Source: Cavenderia fasciculata
Taxonomy: Eukaryota > Evosea > Eumycetozoa > Acytosteliales > Cavenderiaceae
NCBI RefSeq assembly: GCF_000203815.1
Contig: NW_004457729.1
Location: 3,720,674 to 3,784,673 of the forward strand
Reading direction: 5' to 3'
DNA: 64,000 nucleotides
This document shows positions 46,893 through 58,969 of this stretch, in pieces. The number at the start of each line of letters is the position of its first letter. Positions within the stretch are counted from its first letter, which is position 1. The notes below the pieces were generated by a model. It did not search any database. It worked only from the letters and a program-made list of their open reading frames with translations, and was not told the origin of the DNA. The translations under genes were made by a program, and so were the position numbers.

Positions 46893-49800
46893 TTATCTTT
46901 TACTACTACGGAAGAATGGATTTGAAGATTCGTCAAGAGTTGAACCACCACTCTCATGGAATCTTTGAAGTGCACGTTTCTTTACAATTGTTTGGTAATC
47001 GTCTGATGGGAGAATTTGGAATTTCGGATCGATGCTGGATTGTTCCTTGATTGAACCAAGTCCTGCACCTGATGGTCTGACCATTACATTGATTGCTTGT
47101 CCAAGTTGTTTACTACCTCCACCATAACTATCATTATTATTATTATTATTATTATTATTTTGGTTAGAGTTGTTTGATAAATGATTATTATTATTGGTGT
47201 GATTATTATTTTCTGAAGTAGCAGATGAACCTCCATCCCAACCACTTTTTTTTAATAATTTAAATCCAACACTATTTGTACTAAATGGATTTGGTTGGTC
47301 TTTTCTTTTCTTTTCTATTTGTGGTTGTTGATGATGATTTTCTAATCCATTATGTTGGTGAACGTTGTTGTTGTTGTTTAAATTATTTTGTTGTTGTTTT
47401 TCAAGATTTGAAAGATGAAGCTTTGACATTTTCTCATGTTTAAACAAAGAGTCATAGTTGGGAAACATTCGATCACACAGTTGACAAATGATCTTGTCAC
47501 TGTTGTTGCCGCCACGTTCTTGGATCAGTTCGTTTTTTGTTTGGTTGTTGATGGTTTGTTGAAGTTGTTGATGAATGAATTGTTGTTGTTCATTTGCTTC
47601 CAATTTACTGGCCAAGGCCGATTTGTTAATTACAGGTGCCGCCGATATCGTTGTACTATTACTTTTCATTTGGAATTTAATTGGCTGTGCATTGGTTGCA
47701 GATGTTGACAAGCTAGAAGAAGATTGTTGTTGTTCAAGTGTTTGTTGTTGTTGTTGTTGGTGATCGCCAACACTTGTTTCATCATTGTATTCATTATAAT
47801 TGATAGTTTCTTCATCGTATTCATGATCTAGTTGATTCAATTCATTTTGTTGTTGAGTGACTCTATTTTGTAAAAGTTGTTGTTGGATCGAGTATTCAAC
47901 CGATGAGTATGACCCAGACTTTGGGAGCAACTGGGACTGATACTTTAACAATGTTTCATCCGTTTCAAAGGCTTCTTTAAGTATTCTACCTTTTTGGTTC
48001 CATCTTTCAATTTCACTGTCCATCTAAATAAATAAATAAAAAGGGTCAATAAACAAACTTTTGTTTTCTCTCTCTCATTGTTGATTAATGTATCTTTACC
48101 TTTTTACGTGAAAGAGAGGGAGTGACACGAGTCAGTGGTGCACCAGAACCAGGTTTCTTTTTATCAGTGGTGGGTAATGATGTGGCGGGTTTGGGTGTGG
48201 TGGTGGCAGAGGAGGAGGACCCAATCAAAGTGACGGGGTTGGACGGTTGGAATGGTACATAGTTGTTGGTGGTCTGTTCGTAGCACTTGTAAGATTGAGT
48301 GGTGGTATCGTAGTAAAAGTAAACTCTCTTGACGACATCGAAAAAATATCCACTTGTAGCATTGTAATAGAATCCAGTGGTTGGTTCAATAACAAATCCT
48401 TCAGGAGCCTGTTGTTGTTGTTGTTGTTGCTTTTGAGGCTGCTGCGAATAGGCATTACTCCACATTGTATACTTGTTGGCCAAAGATACTTTGTGGTTGT
48501 TGTTGTTATTGTTATTCGCTACATTATTATTATTATTGTTATGGTGATTATTATTGTGAGTAGGATGAACTTCACTCTTACAATAATTTACACGATAGTT
48601 TTGATTGTTTAAAACAACCAAACTTTTAATATTCGAGAATGCAAATATAGAATCCTTTAAATCATTAATAGCAAACAAAAAATATAATAAATATATAACA
48701 ATCAAAGAGACAAGAGGGAGAAAAGGAAAAGGTGGTAGAAAGAGGGAGAGAATAATTTCAAGTTGGATAATAAATAAATAAATCGATTGACGATCAATTG
48801 ATTGTTGGTTGTGGGTAATAAGAAAGAAATAATAAGTTAGTATAAATTGACGCGAGTCGATTAGACTGCTAGGTTGGTTGGTTGTTTCAATATAAAGTAG
48901 GTGATATAATAATTAAATAGCTATAATAATAAATATAGAAAATGGATACATAATATATATAATCATATGATAGGGGATAAATATAATATAGGGGTTTCTA
49001 AATAATCATTACTTGAACGGTAGAATATTCTACAAAGGCAATGCATTTGTTATGATCTTTTTTCTTGATTAAGCGAATGGTTTTCGGTGGATTGCCACCA
49101 AGTGAATTGAATGCAAAATGTAACTATAAAATAAATAAACAACCATAAATATTAGATATGAATATATATATATGAATATATGTTTTGTGTTTGTTTTGTA
49201 CCATATCTTCAGTTGTAAGATTAGATTCCAAATCTCTGATGATAAGACTTGTAGTTGGAACATCATCATCATCTTTGACACCTGGAGCTGATGCGATTCT
49301 GCGTGGGTACTCTGCAATCGATTCGTTGCAATGAAAGCATTTCTCACGCCATGAAAAGTTGGACTTGTTGCAATTCTCGCACATCCAGTCTTGTTGCAGA
49401 TAGACAAGTTGTTGTTCTTTCAAATGTCTAAACTCTGTGCTGTTTAAAAAGGCGTAACCAATTTGCACTGGTGACTCTCCAATCACGAGGTCACTGTTTC
49501 CAACACCACGATTGATCTCTCCGTTACCATTTTTGATATGTTTGTGTGATTTGAGATAATCAGTGGCGTCTTGGATCGTTGGAAACCATGCAAATACGGT
49601 GCATCCTCCATTCAACGATTTCTTAAATGTAATCTTTTCACATTTACCTCCGTTTAAACTATTCTTTATCGATTCGTGTATCTAAAGGGTTGTTGATAGA
49701 GTTAACAAGGTAATGATTAATAAAATTGTATTGATTGATTGATAATAAATATAATTATATAATATAGCCTTATTCATACTTGGTCTTCGTTGAATAAACG

Positions 49801-50499
49801 AGGAGGTATTCCATTCAAGATTAATATAGATGATGGTTGAGAATACCCATTGTTGTTGTTGTTACCACGAGGAGTATGGTTGTTGTTGTAATCTCTTTTG
49901 TTGGTGTAGGTGTTTCTTCCGCCATTATTATTATTATGATTGTTGTTGTCATCTCTACTGTCATGACTTGTGCTTCTGCTTCTGCTTCTGCTACGACTGT
50001 CATAACGATCGCAGTCGCTTGGACTACGACTTCTACTTCTACTGTCGCGTCCATTAATACGATAAGGACTGTAACTGCGACTACGACTACGACTACGACT
50101 GTCACTGTAACTTCTGCTTCTGCTTCTGCTTCTACTTCTGTCTGCAGACGAGTGATTTGGACTGTAACTGCGACTACGACTTCTACTTCTACTGCTGTGA
50201 TGATGTTGTTGTTTAGAAGAAGAGGTCTTTATATTGTTGACAATTCTATTGACCATTCGATCGACATCAACAATCATTGCTGACGATGAAGAAGAAGAAG
50301 AAGAAGAGGTTCTTGGGTGTTGGTGTTGTTTGTTATTATATGATGATTGGTGTTGATAAAAGGGAGTAGTAGTATTAATCATATAGTTGTTGTTGTTAAG
50401 GTTGTTGTTGGTGTTGTTGGTATTCGTATTCAAATTCATAACAAAGGTGGACGACGAGGGAGAGTACTCCCCGTTGTCCTCGAGTTCACCTTGTTCCAT
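46893..50499 (-). CDS. RBM5/RBM10-like splicing factor
   Basis: 998 residues in five exons: 50499-49780, 49681-49202, 49123-49013, 48654-48100, 48023-46893. Domains in order: an Arg/Ser-rich region (about 110-200, SRSRSRSRSYSPNHSS and similar), RRM1 (about 223-300, SSILILNGIPPRLFNEDQ), a RanBP2-type zinc finger (about 339-362, DWMCENCNKSNFSWREKCFH then C), RRM2 (about 385-465, TSLIIRDLESNLTTEDM, IAFVEYST), an OCRE domain (about 522-565, TTGFYYNATSGYFFD, YFYYDTTTQSY), a C2H2 finger (about 800-825, ICQLCDRMFPNYDSLFKHEK) and a divergent G-patch (about 872-930, GFKLLKKSGWDGGS), ending in DDYQTIVKKRALQRFHES, the family end. Role: early spliceosome (A complex) component regulating exon choice. The intron between exons 3 and 4 (358 bases) is the longest and its acceptor is weak, so that boundary is the least certain. 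Confidence 0.88.
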
Positions 50500-53400
50500 T
50501 ATTATTTGGAATATAATAGATAGATAGATAGATAGATAGATAGATCGGTCGGTTGGTCGGTCGTGGAAGGTGAGCACGGGGTTACAATTGTGATAGGAGA
50601 TGAGCGCGTGATACGTATAGATTATATAGGTATGTAAATATATATATATAGAAGTAATATACAACTATGATAGACTGCAGATAGATAGATAGATATCCAA
50701 GTAGTAATTAACTAGAGTACATGTAATGTCCACAATTCAATATCGATAACGGTCGGCAGCAATAAGTAGTATACTATATATACGTAAAAGTAAAGATAAT
50801 AACTAATATATATTGCATACAATGTATGCAAAAAAAAGGAATAATAAATAAATTCTAAGAGAACAAAATGTAAATGTAAAATATATATAATGAAAAAAAG
50901 ACGGACAAACTAGAATAATTAATAATATATAATTATTTATGAAAATATAATTTATAACGAAATAATAATATAATAATTAAAGTTGAATATGACTTTTGAG
51001 TAAATAAGTAAAATAAAGAATGAATAAAGAGATAATAAGAATAATATTTAATTTAATATATTTATATAATTTTGAACCATAATAATGTATATAAAGGAAT
51101 AAGGAATAGTAATATAGGTACAATTTGGAAAAAAAGAAAGAAAAAGGAACAAAGGGGTAGAGATTATAAAACTCTATATAAAATATATATAATAATATAA
51201 GGTTAATTACGGAAGTGTAATTAGGTAAAGAAAGAAAAAAAAAAAAAAAAAAAAAAAAAGGAAAAAAAGCTATAAACTTTTTTGGCGGAAGGAGGAAGAG
51301 GAGGATAAGGATAAATAAGAAAGAATAGTTTCTTCAAACTAATCAATTAATCAAATAAAATATTTAGTTAGTAACTATTGATTTTGATCAACTTTCATTT
51401 ACAACAAACTAATGACTTTAATTTGATCAACACCACTTCCTGCTGCTTGAGTGAGCTATATATGAACATCTTTGAGCGGCGTTGGTTGGAGGTAGTGGTT
51501 AAGTTGCTGCTGGGGTTTGGGGTCACATCAAATCATCTATCCATATTTCCATCATCAAAAACAAACAACAAAATATAATATTCTTCTTTCTATTCATCAA
51601 AGTTGACCTGGCAGATGATGATGGTTGGTACCCCTATCGTGTCAAAATATGGTAATTCAATTGTTTTCGATGGGTGGGGAGTGAGTGAGTGAATGAGTTG
51701 ATTTCACACCCCTCTCTCTCTCTTCAGTCTACCCGAGTACCCTTTTGTTTTTTTTGATATGAATCCAACCCAATTAAAAACATTGGTGGATACACTCACT
51801 CCACACCCACCACATTAAACTCACTCACTCACTTACTCTCCCCCTCTATTCCATCTCTATTAATTTTTTCAACAATAGTGACCACATCTTATCTTGGCTT
51901 GGATTTTACAAAGAGGTGATTTTAAACAAAAAAAAAAACTTGGATGACAATATTTATAATGGCAACTTGTTACCAGAGACAAAGAAACAAAAATACAATC
52001 CATCCAAGAATCATTCTTGGTACCACTTCCTCCCTCCCTGGGTAGATAAAGGGTAAGGGTAGTTGGAAATTTAAAATAATCGAAATATTTTAATATTTAA
52101 ATATTTAATGAATCATGGTCATCTGGTCAAATTGTTCCATCATGTACCTGCCATTTTTGTGTGGACGTGTTTCTTTCTCATCTAGGTTCCAAATAACATT
52201 GTGATTTTTAAACTTTATCTTTCTAAATGATGAAACCCCACCTACCCCACCCAAGGACACATCGCATCCTCTTCAACCTTGCATATCCAGTTTCAAAAAG
52301 TGTTTACATTCTTCCTCCTGCTACCGTTGTTGGTATTGTCGTTACGTGACTGTATGCAATATTCTTCCAGAGCAGTTCGAGAGCTTGTTGTTATTGTTGT
52401 TTGTTTTTACGGTTGAAGTGGATGGATTTTAATGATCATCATGATGTAATATAAGGGGAGGGGAGGGATGGTAGTACACGATGATTGATTTCAATTTTAT
52501 AGCAACCATCATCATCATCATCATCAATTGCCATGGTGATGTGAAGTTTAAATTAATTAATTTAAAAACATCATGTTTCCACCCAATTGAAATAAACGTT
52601 TTACAAAACTGGAGATTTATCATAAACATTTATATGCTATGTTATCTTTAAACGAAATGTGTATGTCGGATTAGGGGTAGGGGTTAGGGTATTGGAAAAA
52701 AGTGTAAAAGTATCGTCTCTCGCCGGCGAGAGAGAGAGTAGTAGCTCACAAGTTTACCAAAAAAAGTGAATAAAATGCTAATTATTGTCACCAAATCATA
52801 AATATTAAATGGATCCAAGAATCTGTAGATTATTCAAGCTGAAATAAGACAGAGTGTAGAGTAGTGTAGCGTAGAGTATAGTAGAGTAGGTGGATAGAAC
52901 ATTTTAAAATTTAATCATGGTGGTCACCACCATCATCATACATTAATCCAATTTAAATATATTAATAATAATAATATTCATATTCGTGTTATTAAATATA
53001 TTTTTTGAACCAAAAAAAAAAAAAGAGGGAAAAAACAATTTATTGTTTACTTTCAATTGTGTAGTGAAAAAGAAGATCTTCTTTGTCCCGAGATCTCTCT
53101 CTCTCTCTCACTTTTGGGTTATTATATTATTTTAGAAATTCTTCTTTTTGTAGATTTTGAAAAAAAAATAATAAAAAATTAAAAAAAATATAATAGTTTT
53201 GAAAATTAATTTAAATTAATTATTATTTTTAATCTTTTAAAAAATGAATTGATAGACTGGGAAGATAATGAATAAAAAATGTTGATTTTACCATATAACG
53301 AGTGAACTCTTTCAATCTTAATGACAGAGTAGAAGTAGTCTCAACTCAATATTGAATCAAGTCCGATTGCATAGTTTAATGACTGACATCCATAAATTTA

Positions 53401-54317
53401 AAAAGAAAGAAATTTATTAAAATAAAATAGTTTAGTTGTTATTTTTTTGTGATCTATTATTTTCACCATCCAGATTTATAATATTTTAGTGAAACCCTAA
53501 AATTTTCATAGTAGTAATACATTCATAATAACAATAAGATTAATACATTTTAGTAAAAGTTTATTTATTTATTTAAAATAATAGTTTTTTAGTACTTTTT
53601 TACCAATCCATCCATCTATCAATTATATCATTATTCGTCGACACACACCCACCCTCTCTACTCTATACCTATCCAACCACAAGCACACCATTTCATTGTA
53701 AATTATTAATAATCATCAGATATTATTTACCAACTACCCTTCAGCTCTCTCGTTTGCACTTGGAGCTGACTTTTTTAACACACACTCTTAACAGTAACCA
53801 TTGTTTTAAAATCCTCGTTGTGGGGGTGTTTATTTTTTAAAATATCCATCTACAAACTAGTAGGTTTTAATAAAGTGCGATCTTTTGTTCGTCTGCTTTT
53901 ACTGTCACTCTGTCATTCACCCATTGTACACATTCGCCATTGTCAGCAAGTAGACATCTTACCATTATTCCATCCGACTACACTATCGATATACATTCCC
54001 CCAAGGAATAGCTTAGCTCTATAGGCGGAATTATTTATATATCTCTTGTCGGTCCAGCCCACTCTTTCTTTACAAGAAACCTTTTTTGACAAGTCACCAC
54101 CAACAACATAATAATACTCTGTACTCTATTTACTGTTTATCTCTTTTGTTAAAAAAAAACAAACAACTATTGTTTGTTTTAAAACAATCACAATCCTATC
54201 TTATTTAAGGAATAATTTAGTATTTTTAAAAATAGCATTTTAAATTTTTTTTAAAAAGAGTTTTTTTATATACATACTTTTGCGGAACTATATAATCACA
54301 CTTTACATACGCACAAT
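50500..54317. other. 3.8-kb gene-poor region between divergent genes
   Basis: Begins with a GATA tetranucleotide run (50516-50545) just upstream of the RBM5-like start, followed by very AT-rich DNA (about 50690-51260, with a poly-A tract at 51235-51259), then mixed sequence. It contains a perfect palindrome at 52717-52732 and the pyrimidine-rich leader of the ARM-BTB gene. No ORF longer than about 70 codons looks like a protein. Confidence 0.55.
52717..52732. repeat. 16-bp perfect palindrome CTCTCGCCGGCGAGAG
   Basis: CTCTCGCC is followed directly by its own reverse complement. It is a GC-rich element in strongly AT-rich surroundings, extended by further AG repeats to about 52737. Confidence 0.85.
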
Positions 54318-56556
54318 ATGAGTACTTCAATTAATAATGTATTGTTGGGGAATTATATTCCTCCAACCAATAATAGAAATAATACAGTATTGAATTTTAT
54401 GGATAATATTGATAGGTATGTTTGTTGTTGTTATAAAATCATTTGGCGATTCCAATAAAAAAAAGATATTAACTTAACACCTACCCTTCTTTCTAAAAAT
54501 CCATTTAATAATTTTAGAATATTAAATTTAATGAAATCTCAATTTCCACAACTCCAATATTCAGGACTCTATTCATTAAATGAAATCATTTTATCAAAGT
54601 TTAAATATATGGTTACCGTATTTGCAAACTATAGATCAATGATTCCACTTATTAACTTATTAAAATCTAAAGAAAAGAAAACAAATGAAACTATAATGTC
54701 AATACTTTGGAATTTTTCTGCTGAAGGTAAAAATAGAAATATAAACAAAGATAAATATATATATTTATATAAATATATTTTTAGATTACTTACCAATTTC
54801 TATTATTATTATTATCCATTGTTTGATTTATAAAGAAAATTTAAAAACTAAAATGTTTGATGAAGGAGTATTAGATACCTTATTGGAAGTATTGGATACT
54901 GGAAATTATAGAGAACAATTATTATCATCATCGGCCATTATTCAAAATCTATCAGAATATAAATTTGAAAGTGGAAGAGTCAATCCAAACCAATTAAAAA
55001 TCGTTCGAAACACCAAAGTACTAAAACTCATCATCGAGCGATCCAAAAACAGAGACAACAAGATCAAGTTTTTGTCATGTCTCACTTTGTGTAATCTAAG
55101 CATGCACGAAGAGAATAGAGCCATCCTACGAAACCATGGTTGCTTTGAAAGTATTGGTCAATTTGTACAAGACAATATTGGAGTGGTTGAATTCCCAGCA
55201 AACTTTAATTGGGTCACTCTTCAACCTCATATTCCATTATTAGATTCTAAAGATTTAGAAGTACAAATGTTTGTATTATATTGTGTAAATAGTTTTGTTT
55301 GTTCTGGTATGTTAAAATAAAAAAATATAGATAAATTATTATTATTATTTACTTACCTTTTTTTTTTGTTTTTCTTTAGATAAATATAAAAAAGAAATGT
55401 TATGGAGAACTCTTGGAGAGAATAATAGTGGTATTTCATTACTTAGATTATCAAAATCAGATAATGAAATGGTCAAGGAATATGCCACTAGAATTTGTTC
55501 CAAGCTGGGAATGGGAGAGTGCTCTGTCATTGTCGAAGATGAAGATGCAACCATGAAACGACAACTCCAAGTATTATTTAATAACAAAACTTTATTCCCA
55601 GATGTATGTAAACATAAAAGAATATTAATATAAATATTAAATATTTGTTTGTTTTTCTTTTTTTCTAACCTAAATCTATCTTTCTTTATCATTAGTTTAT
55701 ATTAAAATTAAAAGATCAAGAAGAAATATACTTGCATCAATCTATTTGTTTATCAAGATGTCCAAAATTAAAGGAATGGTTGGCCAATGAAGACTCCAAG
55801 ATTGAAACGATGGTAATGGAGGATAATTTCGGGTCGATACGCGAGATTGACGCATTGGTCATCCACAACCAACAAGACTTTAAGGTCATGTATGAAATAT
55901 TCCGATGGATCTATGGGTTCTCGGCCGACATTAACTTTGACAATAGTCGTCAACTACTGACATACGCCAACACCCTAGGCATCCAAGAACTACGTCAACA
56001 ATGTGAATACTATCTCTGGCACTACATTGATATCGAGAATGTGGGGGAGTTGCTCGAACTGTCGATTTGCACTCAATCCAAGCAACTGGAACAGGTCACC
56101 TACGACTATGCCATTCGAAACATCAACCTCATCTACAGCGGCAATCTCTACAACTATCCACCATCACCATACTTTAATTCCAAGATGCTAGTATCTCCTC
56201 CACACCCAGCCGACAATAGTTCACCTTCTATGGCATCCCTCACCATATCTTCACCCATTTCATGTGATCCTCAGTCTACTACTACTAGCACTAGCACTAT
56301 GTCTGCCACTACAACAAGTGACAATCTACCATCATCCAATTCAACTACACCAACATCATCTCCATCATCGTCTACACCCAATAGTCCAACAAGCAACGTG
56401 TTTGACGATTCACACATGTGGAAGGGCAAGTGGAGTCGCGACTGCAAACTATTCATCACCAAAAAGTATCAAGAACACTACCACGAACAACAAAAAGAGA
56501 TTGATAAGTTAAATACCACTGTTACATCTTCATCATCTCATTTAAATCATATCTAG
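54318..56556 (+). CDS. armadillo-repeat and BTB/POZ-domain protein
   Basis: 620 residues in five exons: 54318-54415, 54518-54726, 54836-55306, 55380-55603, 55696-56556, all phases consistent. Residues about 30-320 are armadillo-like helices (YSGLYSLNEIILSKFKYMVT, ETIMSILWNFSAEENLKTKM, LLSSSAIIQNLSEY, KFLSCLTLCNLSMHEENRAI, VQMFVLYCVNSFVCSDK). A BTB/POZ domain follows (about 335-450: FILKLKDQEEIYLHQSICLS, FRWIYGFSADINFDNSRQLL, YANTLGIQELRQQCEYYL). A Ser/Thr/Pro-rich linker (about 485-570) leads to a C-terminal helix (KLFITKKYQEHYHEQQKEID). ARM-BTB proteins in other eukaryotes often act as Cullin-3 adaptors or scaffolds; substrate and partner are unknown here. The SPT2-like gene starts 337 bases downstream in the same direction. 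Confidence 0.85.
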
Positions 56557-56893
56557 CTAGCATAACACTTACCATAATATTTAATAAAATATATTATTCT
56601 TATATATCCTTAATCTATCTATCTAGATATATATATATCTATCTCTATGTCATTACTTTCCAAGAAGATGAAGTGCACTTCATCACATTCTTGAGAGATA
56701 AAAATTAAATTAAAATCGATTTTTTCATGAATTATTTAAATTAATGCATTGATTGCAAAGAGAGAAGAATTCATCATTTTGTTCTTCATTCATCATTCAT
56801 CAACTTTCTTTTGTTCATTCTATTCTATTGTCTATTGTAATACATATTTATTTATTTATTTATACAGAGAGAGAGAGGAGAGCGAGTGATAGG
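56557..56893. other. intergenic, promoter of the SPT2-like gene
   Basis: 337 bases of AT-rich DNA with TATC repeats (about 56615-56645), a TTTA run (about 56848-56862) and GAGAG (about 56866-56883) directly before the start codon. No gene. Confidence 0.5.
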
Positions 56894-58733
56894 ATGACAG
56901 ATTCACAAATAAGGATTAACCAAGCAGCATTAGAAAAGTATAAAAATATAAAGACAATTGAAGGTAGGTTGTTACAACAAGAACAAGATAACAATGAGTT
57001 ATGATATATACTGATCTGTTGATTGAGTAGTCGATACAAGATATAGAGCACCAGATGAATTATTGTTTAGAAAGAAACCAGGATCAGCTTTTGAAGGTAT
57101 GTATGAATGAAATTAAATTAAATGAAATCTAGATTGATCAAGATATATGAACAATTAATAAACTAATATGGTTGATCTTATTGAAGAAAAAGAAAAGGTT
57201 CCTAAAAAGAGAGTAAAAACTGAAGGTGATAGAGATGTTTCTACATCACCTAGTGGTAAATCAAGAGAAAGATCATCTTCATCATCTTCTTCTTCTTCAC
57301 CAAGAGGTGGAGGTGGTGGAAGAGACAGAGACAGAGACAGAGACCGTGAAAGAGAAAGGGATAGAGACAGAGATAGAGATAGAGAAAGAGAAAGAGATCG
57401 AGAAAGAAAGCCAGCACCGCGTTTAATTAATTCAAGTCATGATGAATTCATTTGGGGTTTATCTTTGAAAAAGAAAGATGTAAATGGTGATTCTCCAACG
57501 ACGACAACAACCAATGGTAAAGATAATAATAATAATAATAATAATAATGCAAGTTCAAGTAAAGATTCTGGAAAGAGTTTTACTTCATCGTCAAGACCAA
57601 GTTCGTCGTCATCTTCATCTTCATCTTCATCATCAAGACCATCTTCATCATCGTCCTCATCCTCTTCTTCAAGACCATCCTCATCATCGTCTTCATCATC
57701 TTCATCTTCTTCTTCAAGACCATCTTCATCCTCATCATCATCTAGTAATTCATCTGTAAAAAAACCTCCACCATCATCTTCATCATCTTCATCATCCTCA
57801 TCATCTCACAAGAATAGTTCAAATGACTATAAATCATCCTCATCCAAATCATCTACACCATCCAAGTCAACATCTACGACAACATCAAAACCAACACCAT
57901 CACCTTCACAATCAACAATTAAGAAACTAACACCAAAACCATTGCCATCTTTATCAAGACCGCCGACCATAGCATCATTACCTTCAAGACCTTTACCATC
58001 TTTATCATCGTATTCGTCATCTTCATCATCTAGCTCACTATCAGCATCAAAAAAAGCATCAAATGATTTATTACCACCATTATATAAGGAATTACCTCCT
58101 GCACCACGACCAGTAATCGTAAAGGTTGCACCAAATTCATCATTATCTGGTTCAGTTTGGGGAACAAAAGGAATAGATCCAAAATCAACTCAAGTTGGTA
58201 GTGGCAGTAGCGGTAGACCATCTACATCAACATCATCAAATTCAAGAGGTAGTAGCAGTGACAAAGGTAAAAGATTGTCACCAAGCGTATCAGGAAAAGA
58301 ACCAAGATATGGGACACATGGAAGACCACCTCCACCTCATACACCACCAAGAAAATCAGGATCCTATCAAAGACCTAGTAAATACTCGGATGACGAGTAT
58401 AGCGACGACGACGATAGTCGCTCTGATAGCGACGACGATGATAGAGACGATGAGTCAGATTCAATGGATGACTTTATCGATAACGAAGACTATGATGCTA
58501 CTGACCCAATCATGAGACAATTCCTCAAGGGTATGTCGGCGAGAAAGAGATCGTATCGAGAAGACCGATTCTTTGATGACAAATCAATGATTGCCTCTGC
58601 CGAAGACATTGAAGCAGAGGAACGTAGATCAAGTTATCACGCAGCACAAGAAGATAGATTGGAAAGAGAAAGAGAAGAAAGTCTTCGAAAAGAAAAAGAA
58701 GAAAGAAAAAGAAAATATAATAATTCAAGATAA
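56894..58733 (+). CDS. SPT2-like chromatin protein (histone chaperone)
   Basis: 560 residues in three exons: 56894-56963, 57031-57096, 57187-58733. The acceptor before exon 3 (TTGAAG) is weak, but the alternative at TCTAG would put a stop in frame. The N-terminus (RINQAALEKYKNIKTIEVDT) is short and helical. The centre is extreme low complexity: Arg/Asp/Glu dipeptides (about 65-95) and very long Ser/Arg/Pro runs (about 150-330). The C-terminal ~110 residues carry the SPT2 signature: an acidic stretch, DSMDDFIDNEDYDATDPIMR, then QFLKGMSARKRSYREDRFFD and AEDIEAEERRSSYHAAQEDR, ending in a Glu/Arg/Lys helix. SPT2 proteins bind histones H3-H4 and act in transcription through chromatin. The C-terminal match is good; the rest is too biased to compare. 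Confidence 0.75.
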
Positions 58734-58969
58734 AACTAAACTAAATAAGAAAGAAATCAAATTAATAATAATAATAAGAACTAATATAATATAATAAATA
58801 ATAACATGTAAAAAATAAAGTAAAAAAGAATAGGTAAAAATAAAAGATGGGTGGATGGAAATCAATTTGTTTTTTTTAGAGTTCGATATATATATTCTAA
58901 ATAATATATATGCATATGTATTTGGTAAAAGTTTGATATTTAAACCAACAATACTATACTTTAAAGATT

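Noticed and set aside
50100-50283. Plus-strand Thr/Ser/Ala-rich frame opposite the RS region
   Set aside because: It is the antisense of the Arg/Ser dipeptide coding region of the RBM5-like gene.
52669-52690. GGGGTAGGGGTTAGGGT, telomere-like
   Set aside because: Only two or three imperfect units inside a gene neighbourhood; dictyostelid chromosome ends are not known to use this repeat here.
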